A DNA stretch of 64,000 nt from Rhizobium indicum (GTDB taxonomy: Bacteria > Pseudomonadota > Alphaproteobacteria > Rhizobiales > Rhizobiaceae), in assembly GCF_005862305.2 (NCBI RefSeq), contig NZ_CP054021.1, positions 4,009,501-4,073,500 on the forward strand. The letters run 5' to 3'. Below the pieces are notes generated by a model. It ran no database searches and was not told the origin of the DNA. It saw only the letters and a program-made list of their open reading frames with translations. Below, piece by piece: positions 1-8,064 of this stretch. Position 1 is the stretch's first letter. Every line of letters begins with the position of its first letter. Position numbers and translations under genes: made by a program.

Positions 1-64
1 ATTGCTGCGATGCAAAATAACGGTCGATAATAGACAGAGAGATATTTCAGGAACAGAGATCTGG

Positions 65-979
65 ATGCTCAAGCGTATCGAAGCCAGACAGGTGCGCAAC
101 GGAATGTTTGTGGAGGCGATCGAGGGTGCATGGCAGGACCCCCATCTGTCCAAGCGAAGATTTCTGCTACGCCGTGAAGTCGATGCCCTGAAGCTTCGCA
201 AGAGCGGCATTGAAGGTGTTGTTATCAACACCAGCAGAGGCCTCGACATCGACGGTCTGCCGGGCGGCAATGTCGAGATCGACACCAAGGCGGCACGCGA
301 GACCATCCAGAAATCCGTGCAGGTCCTGGAAAGCGTTTTCGGCCGGCTCCAGCATGGCGATGGGATCAGCGTCGATCAGGTGGCGCCGGTGATTTCCTCG
401 GTCTCCAAGTCGATGGATGACAATCCCACTGTCTTTCTGAGCGTTACGCGTCTGAAATCCAAGGACGAAGTGACGTTTCTGCATTCCCTTTCGGTGAGTG
501 CGCTGATGATCCTTTTCGGCCGTCACCTCGGACTTGACGAGGCTACCGTGCAGACGCTCGGCACGGCAGGATTGCTGCACGACGTCGGCAAGCTCGAAAT
601 TCCGCTTGAGATACTCAACAAGGAAGGGCGCCTGGACGAGGACGAGATCAAGATGATCCGCGATCATCCGGAAAAGGGGCACGCAATCCTGTCACGCCAG
701 GAAGGCATGCCGGAGATCGTTCTCGACGTCTGCCTCAACCATCATGAGCGTATCGACGGCAAGGGCTATCCCCGCAGGCTTTCCGAGGCGCAGGTCAGCT
801 TCCATGCGCGTCTTGCTGCGATTTGCGATGTCTATGACGCCATGACCTCCGTGCGGCCGTACAAGGCGCCATGGAGCGCGAGCCAAGCACTGAAATGGAT
901 GTTTGGCAACGAAGGGCAATTCGATCGCCGGCTGCTGAAGAAATTCGCCCTCTGCCTTTCCGTCGCCGCCGTGACCTGA
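65..979 (+). CDS. HD-GYP domain protein (probable c-di-GMP phosphodiesterase), short at the C-terminus
   Basis: This is a probable cytoplasmic cyclic-di-GMP phosphodiesterase. Residues 1-100 resemble the DUF3391 segment that precedes HD-GYP domains. The HD-GYP domain covers about 125-290: HD pair at 172-173 in LLHDVGK, HHERIDGKGYP at 226-236 with the GYP triplet, and DVYDAMTSVRPYK at 255-267. I start at ATG 65 (MLKRIEARQV), where family members begin, with AGGAA about 11 nt upstream; an upstream in-frame extension reaches the window edge. Family members continue well past the FDRRLLKKF segment with a stretch of the IYPVG type. Here the protein stops after 304 residues with SVAAVT, and no other frame restores the missing end. 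The catalytic residues are present, so it may still be active. It is a single gene, convergent with the aminotransferase. Confidence 0.85.
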   Translation: MLKRIEARQVRNGMFVEAIEGAWQDPHLSKRRFLLRREVDALKLRKSGIEGVVINTSRGLDIDGLPGGNVEIDTKAARETIQKSVQVLESVFGRLQHGDGISVDQVAPVISSVSKSMDDNPTVFLSVTRLKSKDEVTFLHSLSVSALMILFGRHLGLDEATVQTLGTAGLLHDVGKLEIPLEILNKEGRLDEDEIKMIRDHPEKGHAILSRQEGMPEIVLDVCLNHHERIDGKGYPRRLSEAQVSFHARLAAICDVYDAMTSVRPYKAPWSASQALKWMFGNEGQFDRRLLKKFALCLSVAAVT

Positions 980-1000
980 GGCCTATCGGTCTTCCCAACA

Positions 1001-1036
1001 AAAGGGCCTGCGTGGACTTACAGCGCCGCGCAGGCC
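1001..1036 (-). terminator. Rho-independent terminator of the aminotransferase gene
   Basis: GGCCTGCG (1005-1012) pairs with CGCAGGCC (1029-1036). Read on the minus strand, the stem is followed by CCCTTTTG. It lies just after the stop of the class III aminotransferase and between two convergent genes. Confidence 0.6.
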
Positions 1037-1063
1037 GTGATGCCGGAGGCCTTCAGCGCTTTC

Positions 1064-2389
1064 TCAGATGTTGTTCTGTAGGATGGTCCGCAGCTTGCCG
1101 AAGAGCTCGTCGATGTGGTGCTTCTCGATGATCAGCGGTGGGGAGAGTGCGATGATATCGCCGGTGGTGCGGATCAGCAGGCCGCTTTCATAGGCTTTCA
1201 GGAAAGCGGTGAAGGCGCGCTTGGTCGGCTCGCCGGCGATCGGGTCGAGTTCGATCGCGCCGATCAGGCCGGTGTTCCTGATGTCGATGACATTGGGGCA
1301 GTCCTTCAGCGAATGCAGCGCGTCGGCCCAATAATCGGAAAGCTCGGCGGCGCGTGTCAGCAGCCCCTCTTCCTTGTAAGTGTCGAGCGTGGCGAGTGCG
1401 GCGGCGGAGGCGATCGGGTTGCCGGAATAGGTGTAGCCGTGGAAGAACTCGATCATGTGTTCCGGGCCGTTCATGAAGGCATCATGGATCTCGGAGGTGA
1501 CGAAGACGGCGCCCATCGGAATGACGCCGTTGGTCAGTCCCTTGGCGGCGGTGATCATGTCAGGCTTGACGTCGTAATATTGCGCGGCAAACGGGGCGCC
1601 GAGGCGGCCGAAGCCGGTGATGACCTCGTCGAAGATCAGAAGGATGCCGTGTTTGGTGCAGATCTCGCGCAGCTTCTGCAGGTAGCCCTTCGGTGGGATC
1701 AGGACGCCGGTGGAGCCGGCCACCGGCTCGACGATGACGGCGGCGACGGTGGAGGCGTCATGCAGGGTGACGATGCGCTCGAGTTCGGTAGCGATGTCGC
1801 CGCCATGCTCGGGCTCGCCGCGGGTGAAGTTGTTCTTGCCGGGCTGGTGGGTGTGCGGCATGTGATCGACGCCGGTCAAAAGCGTGCCGAACATCTTGCG
1901 GTTGGTGACGATGCCGCCGACGGAGATGCCGCCGAAATTGACGCCGTGATAGCCGCGCTCCCGTCCGATCAGGCGGAAGCGTGATCCATTGCCCTTCACA
2001 CGGTGATAGGCGAGAGCCACCTTGAGCGCGGTCTCCACGGATTCGGAACCGGAATTGGTGTAGAGAACGTGGTTCAGGCCTTCCGGGGCAATGTCGACCA
2101 GGCGGTTTGCCAGTTCGAAGGCCTTGGGATGGCCGAGCTGGAAGGCCGGCGCGTAGTCGAGTTCGCCGGCCTGCTCGCGGATCGCCTCGGTGATCTTCGG
2201 GCGGCAGTGGCCGGCATTGACGCACCAGAGGCCAGCCGTGCCGTCCAGCACCTGACGGCCGTCATGGGTCGTATAGTACATGTCCTTGGCGCCGACGAAC
2301 AAACGCGGCTCCTTCTTGAACTGGCGATTTGCCGTAAACGGCATCCAGAAGGCGCGAAGATCGTTCGGTGCATTGAGGCGATTGGACAT
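1064..2389 (-). CDS. Class III PLP-dependent aminotransferase (omega-amino acid:pyruvate type)
   Basis: This 441-residue fold-type I PLP enzyme transfers amino groups, most likely from an omega-amino acid such as beta-alanine to pyruvate; the exact donor cannot be read from sequence. It shows the family start (LRAFWMPFTANRQFKK), the glycine-rich YTNSGSESVETALK segment that holds the cofactor phosphate, FDEVITGFGR with the PLP-binding Asp, and the Schiff-base lysine in ITAAKGLTNG. I start at MSNRLNAPNDL because GGAG lies about 7 nt upstream; a 16-residue upstream extension (MGVKPREM...) lacks family features. It is transcribed alone, away from the PhoX gene, with a terminator at its 3' end. 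Confidence 0.88.
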   Translation of the reverse strand: MSNRLNAPNDLRAFWMPFTANRQFKKEPRLFVGAKDMYYTTHDGRQVLDGTAGLWCVNAGHCRPKITEAIREQAGELDYAPAFQLGHPKAFELANRLVDIAPEGLNHVLYTNSGSESVETALKVALAYHRVKGNGSRFRLIGRERGYHGVNFGGISVGGIVTNRKMFGTLLTGVDHMPHTHQPGKNNFTRGEPEHGGDIATELERIVTLHDASTVAAVIVEPVAGSTGVLIPPKGYLQKLREICTKHGILLIFDEVITGFGRLGAPFAAQYYDVKPDMITAAKGLTNGVIPMGAVFVTSEIHDAFMNGPEHMIEFFHGYTYSGNPIASAAALATLDTYKEEGLLTRAAELSDYWADALHSLKDCPNVIDIRNTGLIGAIELDPIAGEPTKRAFTAFLKAYESGLLIRTTGDIIALSPPLIIEKHHIDELFGKLRTILQNNI

Positions 2390-2680
2390 GCTGTTCTCCT
2401 GGCCGCCGACGGCCATTTCCCGGGGCTTCACGCCCATATTTTTACTGCCCGGTCAAATTATCAGGGCTTCCCAAGGCGTCAACGGGAAAAGTCCCCAGAG
2501 CCCCTCCTGATGGGAGGTTCAACGAGCGTCGCTCGATCCGGAAATATCCAGGGTCAGGCACTGCAGGCGGCCCGTCATCAATCCTTTGCCTCGGCTTGTT
2601 ACAAAAACCGATAGCTCGCAGGACGCAATTGCATTTCATCAATTCACTGAAATCAAACGATATTTTGATCGGAGATACTG

Positions 2681-4654
2681 ATGTCTGACCGCCAGAAGAC
2701 AAGGGCGCGCCCCACGCGGCGCCATGCATTCGCGCCAAGTTATGGCGCCATTCTCGAAGAGGGCGTTCGCCGCCGCAGCGTGCTCAAGGGCTTTCTCGCA
2801 GCGATAGGCGCTGCGGCACTTTCGCCGGCGCTCGGCACCGCGCATGCCGAGGCTGCCGGCTCCAGCCTGACATTTCCGGAACTCAAGCGCGTGCGCGATA
2901 CCGCCGACCACTGGCCGGAGGGTTATGAGCGCCAGATCCTGGCGCGCTGGGGTGATGCACTGTTTGCCGACAGCCCGGAATTCGATATCGCGACGCTTGA
3001 TGGTAAGGCGGCCGAGCGACAGTTCGGCTACAACAACGACTTCACGCAGTTTCTGCCGCTGCCCTGGGGCGAGAAGAGCTCCGACCATGGGCTGATGGTC
3101 GTCAGCCATGAATATGCAACGCCTTTCCTGATGTTTCCCGGACTGACCGACGAAAACTATCGCGAGAAGCTGACGGACAATCAGATCCGCGCCATCATGG
3201 CCGCCCTCGGCGTCTCGATCTTCGAAGTGAAGAAGACGGACGGCAAATGGGCGATCGTCAAGGACGGCAAATACAATCGCCGCGTTCACATGAGCACCGA
3301 AATCGGCATCTCCGGTCCCGCCGCCGGCGACGACCGTCTGAAGACCAAGGCCGATCCGACCGGCACGGTCGTCTTCGGCACGATCTCGAACTGCAATGGC
3401 GGCATCACGCCCTGGGGCACGATGCTTTCGGGCGAGGAAGGCGCGATGGACGTCTTTTCCGGCGACTACAAGAAATTGCCGAACCAGGAACTGGTCGAGC
3501 GTCAGGGCTGGGACGAGGACGAAAACGACATCTATTCCGTCAGCCGCATCGAGCCGCGCTTCAAGTTCGAGGAAGAGCCGAACGAATGGATGCGTTTCGA
3601 CTGGGTAGTCGAGATCGATCCGTTCGATCCCTCCGCAAAGCCGGTCAAGCGCACCTCGCTCGGCCGCATGACGCATGAGGGCGCGCAGTGTTGCGTCGCC
3701 CCTGACGGCCGCGTGGTGGTCTTCATGGGCGATGACGACGACTTCGAATATATCTACCGCTTTGTCACCCGCGATCCCTGGAACCCGAACGACCGCGCCG
3801 CCAACAAGGACCTGCTCGACCACGGCACGCTTGATGTCGCCAAGTTCGAAAGCGACGGCACGATGCGCTGGATCCCGCTCATTGCCGGCGAGGGGCCCTT
3901 GAGCGCGGAAGCCGGCTTCAAGAGCCAGGCCGACGTCGTGCTGGCGACGCGCGCCGCCGCCGATCTCGTCGGCGCCACGCCGATGGACGCGCCGGAAGGC
4001 TTCATCCCGCATCTCGGCACCGGCAAGCTTTACGTCGCCATGACGGAGAACGAGGACCGGCTGCCGAAGGTCGAGGGCGGCGACGAGAAGGAGATGGTCA
4101 ACATCGCCAATCCGCGCGGCCCCAACCCGCACGGTCACCTGCTGGAACTCGCAGCACCTGGCGGTCCCGAAAAGCCGGATTATGCAGCTGACAGCTTCAA
4201 ATGGGATGTCTTCATCCTCTGCGGCGATCCTGCCAAGGCTGAGGATCAGGCGATGTTCCATCCGGCCACGACCTCGGCCGGCTGGTTCACAGACCCCGAC
4301 AATCTCGCCGTCGATCCGGTCGGGCGCCTCTGGGTCACCACCGACGGCCCGCCGCCAGAAGGCATTGCCGATTCCGTCTATGTGATGGATACCGAAGGCC
4401 CGGGCCGTGCGTTGCCGAAACTGTTCTATATTGCGCCCGTCGGTTCGGAAGCCTGTTCGCCGACCTTCACCCCGGACGGCAGCAGCGTCTTCCTCTCGGT
4501 CCAGCATCCGGGAGAATTGCGGATGGCCGACAACGAGGATGCGACTTCGATGGAGGATGCAGGCACCAACTGGCCGGACTTCAAGTCCGGCATGCCTGCC
4601 CGTCCGTCGCTGGTGGTGCTGAGCCGCATCAACAACGACGTGGTCGGCAGTTAA
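2681..4654 (+). CDS. PhoX-family (DUF839) Tat-exported phosphatase
   Basis: A 657-residue protein of the PhoX/DUF839 family, calcium-dependent phosphatases that work in the periplasm. The N-terminus carries a twin-arginine signal: RRRSVLKGF at 30-38, a hydrophobic stretch to about 50, and a probable cut near AHA-EA. The remainder matches the PhoX beta-propeller, with SHEYATPFLMFPG, NCNGGITPWGTMLSGEE, MTHEGAQ and the C-terminal CSPTFTPDGSSVFLSVQHPGE. The start at 2681 follows CGGAGA. The 291-bp region before it is shared with the divergent aminotransferase; I looked for a PhoB box of the CTGTCAT repeat type and did not find a convincing one, so phosphate control is not supported by the sequence. 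Confidence 0.88.
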   Translation: MSDRQKTRARPTRRHAFAPSYGAILEEGVRRRSVLKGFLAAIGAAALSPALGTAHAEAAGSSLTFPELKRVRDTADHWPEGYERQILARWGDALFADSPEFDIATLDGKAAERQFGYNNDFTQFLPLPWGEKSSDHGLMVVSHEYATPFLMFPGLTDENYREKLTDNQIRAIMAALGVSIFEVKKTDGKWAIVKDGKYNRRVHMSTEIGISGPAAGDDRLKTKADPTGTVVFGTISNCNGGITPWGTMLSGEEGAMDVFSGDYKKLPNQELVERQGWDEDENDIYSVSRIEPRFKFEEEPNEWMRFDWVVEIDPFDPSAKPVKRTSLGRMTHEGAQCCVAPDGRVVVFMGDDDDFEYIYRFVTRDPWNPNDRAANKDLLDHGTLDVAKFESDGTMRWIPLIAGEGPLSAEAGFKSQADVVLATRAAADLVGATPMDAPEGFIPHLGTGKLYVAMTENEDRLPKVEGGDEKEMVNIANPRGPNPHGHLLELAAPGGPEKPDYAADSFKWDVFILCGDPAKAEDQAMFHPATTSAGWFTDPDNLAVDPVGRLWVTTDGPPPEGIADSVYVMDTEGPGRALPKLFYIAPVGSEACSPTFTPDGSSVFLSVQHPGELRMADNEDATSMEDAGTNWPDFKSGMPARPSLVVLSRINNDVVGS

Positions 4655-4752
4655 ACAATTCCGGCAAAAGTGCGCGGCAGTTTTACGTCTGGAATTGCGC
4701 TAAAAAGATCGATTGCGGGACGGGCGCTCCGGCGCGACCGGGTTGCCATTCC

Positions 4753-4790
4753 AAAAGCACGACCGGCAAATCGCAAATTTGCCGGTCGTG
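4753..4790 (-). terminator. Perfect 14-bp hairpin, probable terminator of the ArsR gene
   Basis: CACGACCGGCAAAT (4758-4771) pairs perfectly with ATTTGCCGGTCGTG (4777-4790) around a 5-nt loop. On the minus strand the stem is followed by CTTTTGG, a weak T tract. It sits about 95 nt after the stop of the ArsR-type gene and also downstream of phoX, so it could serve both. Confidence 0.55.
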
Positions 4791-4883
4791 TCATAAGGTT
4801 CACGTGCTGAAATATCGTTGCCAAGCCTCCGGGAACATTCCCTTGCAGCATGGCATCGGCCGACATTCATGTCAGCGCTATCA

Positions 4884-5201
4884 TTAAGCGGCGGATCTAT
4901 TCCGGTTTTGCACGAGGTAGATGTCTTCGAGCGTTGCCAGGATCTTCATGACCGGCTCGGAGGTGCTCGAATAATAGATGGTTTGTGCGTCCCGGCGGGT
5001 CTTGACCAGCTTTTGGGCGCGCAGTTTCGACAGGTGCTGAGAGAGAGCCGACTGGCTAAGCCCGACCTGCGTCGCAAGCACGCCGACGGCCACTTCGCCC
5101 TTCACGAGGCTACACAGGATCAGCAATCTCTTCGGGTTTGCCATGGCCGACAATAAAGCTGCCGCCACGTTCGTGTGATCGGCCAAATCAGAGGTTTCCA
5201 T
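4884..5201 (-). CDS. ArsR-family transcriptional regulator, NolR-like
   Basis: A 105-residue winged-helix repressor. The DNA-recognition region is VGLSQSALSQHLSKLRAQKLV, followed by the wing TRRDAQTIYYSS. From memory of the family, its central part (AMANPKRLLIL, LSQSALSQHLSKLRAQ, TRRDAQTIYYSS) closely resembles NolR, the rhizobial regulator of nodulation and housekeeping genes, but the N- and C-termini differ, so I call it a NolR-like paralogue. I see none of the metal-binding cysteine clusters of the metal-sensing ArsR members. It is monocistronic; the HugZ-like gene lies upstream on the same strand. An ATTAG-N9-AT sequence overlaps its ribosome-binding site and would allow autoregulation. 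Confidence 0.85.
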   Translation of the reverse strand: METSDLADHTNVAAALLSAMANPKRLLILCSLVKGEVAVGVLATQVGLSQSALSQHLSKLRAQKLVKTRRDAQTIYYSSTSEPVMKILATLEDIYLVQNRNRSAA

Positions 5202-5217
5202 ATGTTATCTTCCTAAT
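5202..5217 (-). promoter_or_regulatory. Candidate NolR-type box overlapping the ArsR gene RBS
   Basis: Minus strand ATTAGGAAGATAACAT lies directly before the ATG and fits the published NolR pattern (A/T)TTAG-N9-A(T/A). It also contains the Shine-Dalgarno AGGAAG. The motif has few fixed bases, so a chance match is possible. Confidence 0.3.
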
Positions 5218-5316
5218 GCGAAACGTACATCAAGCGTGTTGGCGCAGGCCGCCAGCCGGGATTTTGACTGACATCAAAAACTAGCAACTGGGCTCGAAGA
5301 TTGTATATACCTAAAT

Positions 5317-6066
5317 TTAAGGTATCGAGTATGCTATTTTAGATATGTTTGAACAAATGTGATCGACATCCACAGCGAGGGTTTCGAACTCGTATCGCAG
5401 CAGAAAATCGCTGGAAATCATGTCGAAACCTGAGGGATCGATACCACAAATGCGCCAAGAACCCGATTTCGGCGCCTCTAGCCTGATAGCGAGGCTTTCC
5501 TCCACATCGGGGTGACGTTCTACTAAATCTCGCACTGCTTCTGTTGCCCCGGCGGCAATCTCCTCATTCGCGGCCGACTGGATTATGAGATCGTTCCCAT
5601 CGAGTTGGTAGGCGCGGCCGAAGCCGCCATTGAGGCTGGCCTTTTCCGGCTTGAGTCGGAAGAACAGGAAATCAGGAAAGTCGATATAAAGCTTCGCCTT
5701 GGTGTGGCGAGCGAGAAAACGCGTGCGGATACGCTCGTAGAATGCATTGCCGCGCTCGACAGGTTCTGCCACGCACTGGGTCGTGAGACGAGGATAGGCG
5801 AGGGGATCGCCTTTGCCGGGCTCGCCGGTCAGGAGCGAGGCGCGCAGGTCTTTGGCGAGCGCCCTGGTATGGGCCGACAGCTGCGAAACCAGGATGACCG
5901 GCGTGCCGTCGATATCAGTGGCAATCAGCACGCGGCTGGCGAAGGGAAAGCCGGTCTCGGGGTCGAGAACGGCAATCGCCGCGTGCCGTGCGGAGCGCAG
6001 CAGTACGCGGGCGAGCTTGCGGGCATCGTCGTCTGTTTCGCGTAAGGGGGAAGGCTGATCTTTCAT
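5317..6066 (-). CDS. HugZ-type pyridoxamine-5'-phosphate-oxidase-fold protein
   Basis: A 249-residue protein with a split-barrel flavin/heme-binding domain like HugZ heme oxygenases. The N-terminal part (RKLARVLLRSARHAAIAVLDP, PFASRVLIATDIDGTPVILVSQLSAHTRAL) is the pyridoxamine-5'-phosphate-oxidase-like domain; the C-terminal 90 residues (NEEIAAGATEAVRDLVERHPD to DVDHICSNI) resemble the helical DUF2470-type domain that binds heme or tetrapyrrole. I start at MKDQPSPLRE; an upstream extension of 51 residues overlaps choV and is Arg/Ser-rich shadow sequence. The gene follows choV by 31 nt on the same strand and may share its transcript, though nothing links it to choline. Heme degradation is an inference from family. 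Confidence 0.75.
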   Translation of the reverse strand: MKDQPSPLRETDDDARKLARVLLRSARHAAIAVLDPETGFPFASRVLIATDIDGTPVILVSQLSAHTRALAKDLRASLLTGEPGKGDPLAYPRLTTQCVAEPVERGNAFYERIRTRFLARHTKAKLYIDFPDFLFFRLKPEKASLNGGFGRAYQLDGNDLIIQSAANEEIAAGATEAVRDLVERHPDVEESLAIRLEAPKSGSWRICGIDPSGFDMISSDFLLRYEFETLAVDVDHICSNISKIAYSIP

Positions 6067-6097
6067 ATCCGCTTTGTGGCAAAGCGGATGGAAAACA

Positions 6098-7150
6098 TCA
6101 AGCTTCCTGCTTGCGGCGATGGCGGGTGAGGCCGGCAACGATATCCTGAGCCGAGATGGTGCCGACGATCGCGCCGTTCTCGACGATGCCGATACTGCCC
6201 GGCTGGCGGGCAAGGGCATCGAGGATATCGATGAGCGGGGTCGCGGCGCGGGCAGTGGCGCTGACGCTCATGCCGGCGGCAGTCTGGCCGAGGCCAGGCT
6301 GCATGACGTCGGCCGCCGTCAGCATGTTGATCGGATTGAGGTTCTGCACGAAATCGGCGACATACTGGTCGGCGGGGTTCTTGACGATATCGTGCGGCGT
6401 CCCGCACTGGATGATGCGGCCGCTCTCCATGATGGCGATGCGATTGCCGATGCGGAAGGCCTCGTCGAGATCGTGGCTGACGAAGAGGATGGTCTTCTTC
6501 AGCCGCCGCTGGAATTCCAGGAGTTCATCCTGCAGGCGGGTGCGGATCAGGGGGTCGAGCGCCGAGAAAGGCTCGTCCATGAGCAGGATCGGGGCGCCGG
6601 TGGCAAAGGCGCGGGCGAGCCCGACACGCTGCTGCATGCCGCCGGAAAGCTCGTTGACCTTGCGATCGGCCCATTTCGTCAGGTTGACGAGTTCGAGCTG
6701 CTCGCCGACCCGGAGCTTGCGTTCGGCTTCCGGCATGCCGGCGAGCTCGAGACCGAAGCCGACATTGTCGGCGACGGTGCGCCAGGGCAGGAGGGCGAAT
6801 TGCTGGAACACCATGGAGACGGTGTGGGTGCGCAGCTCGCGTAGCGCCTTGGCATTGCATCTGTAGGGGTTGACGGGGCCAGTGGCCGCCGAGACCGCAA
6901 CATCGCCACGCACCACGGGAGCGAGCCCGTTGACGGCGCGCAGCAGCGTCGACTTGCCGGAGCCGGAAAGCCCCATCAGCACCAGGATCTCGCCTTCCTC
7001 GATCGTCAGCGAGGCGTTGGCCACACCGAGCACCAGACCGGTGGCGGCACCGATCTCGTCGCGCGTTTTGCCCTGGTCGACCATGGCAAGCGCGGTTTCC
7101 GGCCGATCGCCGAAGACGATGCTGACATTGTTAAAGCTTACCGCGGTCAT
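6098..7150 (-). CDS. choV: Choline ABC transporter ATP-binding protein ChoV
   Basis: The 350-residue ATPase of a QAT-family (quaternary amine) importer. It has the Walker A GLSGSGKST, the Q-loop in MVFQQFALLPWRTV, the signature LSGGMQQR, Walker B ILLMDEPFSALD and the switch His in VSHDLDEA. The C-terminal about 60 residues (LTAADVMQPG...IGIVENGAIVGTISAQDIV) look like a CBS-type regulatory domain, as in ProV/OpuA proteins. The ATG overlaps the choW stop by 4 nt, so the two are translationally coupled. The identification rests on ChoX and ChoW beside it; the order choX-choW-choV matches the Sinorhizobium choline operon. Confidence 0.92.
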   Translation of the reverse strand: MTAVSFNNVSIVFGDRPETALAMVDQGKTRDEIGAATGLVLGVANASLTIEEGEILVLMGLSGSGKSTLLRAVNGLAPVVRGDVAVSAATGPVNPYRCNAKALRELRTHTVSMVFQQFALLPWRTVADNVGFGLELAGMPEAERKLRVGEQLELVNLTKWADRKVNELSGGMQQRVGLARAFATGAPILLMDEPFSALDPLIRTRLQDELLEFQRRLKKTILFVSHDLDEAFRIGNRIAIMESGRIIQCGTPHDIVKNPADQYVADFVQNLNPINMLTAADVMQPGLGQTAAGMSVSATARAATPLIDILDALARQPGSIGIVENGAIVGTISAQDIVAGLTRHRRKQEA

Positions 7151-7992
7151 GCAGCGCCTCCTTCGCCCGTGGTGCGGAACATCCGGTCGAGAATGATTGC
7201 CAAGATGACGATGCAGAAGCCCGCCTCGAAGCCCTTGGCGATATTGACGGTGTTCAGCGCACGGACGACGGGCACGCCAAGCCCGGGAGCGCCGACAAGG
7301 GCGGCGATGACGACCATCGACAGCGACAGCATGATGGTCTGGGTAAGACCCGCCATGATCTGCGGCGTGGCAAAGGGAAGCTCGATCTTGCGCAGCACCT
7401 GTAACGGCGTCGCGCCGAAAGCGACGGCGGCTTCGACGAGGGACGGCGGCGTCGAGATGATGCCGAGGCGCGTCAGCCGGATCGGGGCGGGGATTGCGAA
7501 GATGACGGTCGCGATCAGGCCCGGCACCATGCCGAGGCCGAACAGGATGAGCGCAGGGATCAGATAGACGAATGTCGGTATGGTCTGCATGAGATCGAGC
7601 ACCGGGCGCATGGCAGCATAGACCCAAGGGCGGCGGGCGGCGGCAATGCCGAGCGGAATACCGATCACCATACAGACGAAGGTGGCGGCGAGCACGAGGG
7701 CGAGCGTCTCCGTCGTTTCCTTCCAATAGTCCTGGTTGACGATCAGCAGCAGCCCGAGACAGGTGAAGATGGCGACCGCGATCGACCGGCGCAGCCAAAA
7801 GGCGATGGCGGTGATGGCCGCGATGACGATCAGCGGATGAGGCTTCTGCAGCACGAAGAGCAGGCCGTCTATGGCGCTCGACAGCAGGAAGGCGATCTGG
7901 TTGAAGAACCATTCGCCGTTCGAGGTCAGCCAATCCACGAAGGATTTGGCCCAGGGGCCAACGGGAATCTTAAATTCGGTGATCCAATTCAA
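7147..7992 (-). CDS. choW: Choline ABC transporter permease ChoW
   Basis: The 281-residue inner-membrane permease of the choline importer, with about six to seven hydrophobic segments and the ABC-permease coupling region EAAVAFGATPLQVLRKIELPFA. No ATG is available near the start. I choose TTG at 7992, giving MNWITEFKIPVGPW, because GGATAGG lies upstream at a suitable distance and the product has the usual family length; a TTG nine codons upstream is the alternative. It is separated from choX by a hairpin terminator and overlaps choV by 4 nt. Confidence 0.9.
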   Translation of the reverse strand: MNWITEFKIPVGPWAKSFVDWLTSNGEWFFNQIAFLLSSAIDGLLFVLQKPHPLIVIAAITAIAFWLRRSIAVAIFTCLGLLLIVNQDYWKETTETLALVLAATFVCMVIGIPLGIAAARRPWVYAAMRPVLDLMQTIPTFVYLIPALILFGLGMVPGLIATVIFAIPAPIRLTRLGIISTPPSLVEAAVAFGATPLQVLRKIELPFATPQIMAGLTQTIMLSLSMVVIAALVGAPGLGVPVVRALNTVNIAKGFEAGFCIVILAIILDRMFRTTGEGGAA

Positions 7993-8023
7993 GGGCGCGC
8001 CTATCCAGAAAAACAACAATCGG

Positions 8024-8057
8024 ACAAAAATGAAACGGGGCGGCGAGCCGCCCCGTT
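8024..8057 (-). terminator. Intercistronic hairpin terminator between choX and choW
   Basis: AACGGGGCGG (8034-8043) and CCGCCCCGTT (8048-8057) form a perfect 10-bp stem with a CGAG loop. On the minus strand it is followed within 3 nt by TTTTT. It starts just after the choX stop, so it probably ends a good share of transcripts and raises the choX to choWV ratio. Confidence 0.75.
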
Positions 8058-8064
8058 CGTATCA

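Noticed and set aside
2390..2680. Pho box before phoX
   Set aside because: No pair of CTGTCAT-like half-sites at the expected spacing.
2639..4507. Long minus-strand open frame (622 codons) opposite phoX
   Set aside because: It is the antisense shadow of phoX in high-GC sequence; no ribosome-binding site, family motif or sensible composition.
7147..7933. A single 611-residue protein covering choV and part of choW
   Set aside because: The first 260 residues are choW read in the wrong frame; the true ATG of choV is at 7150.
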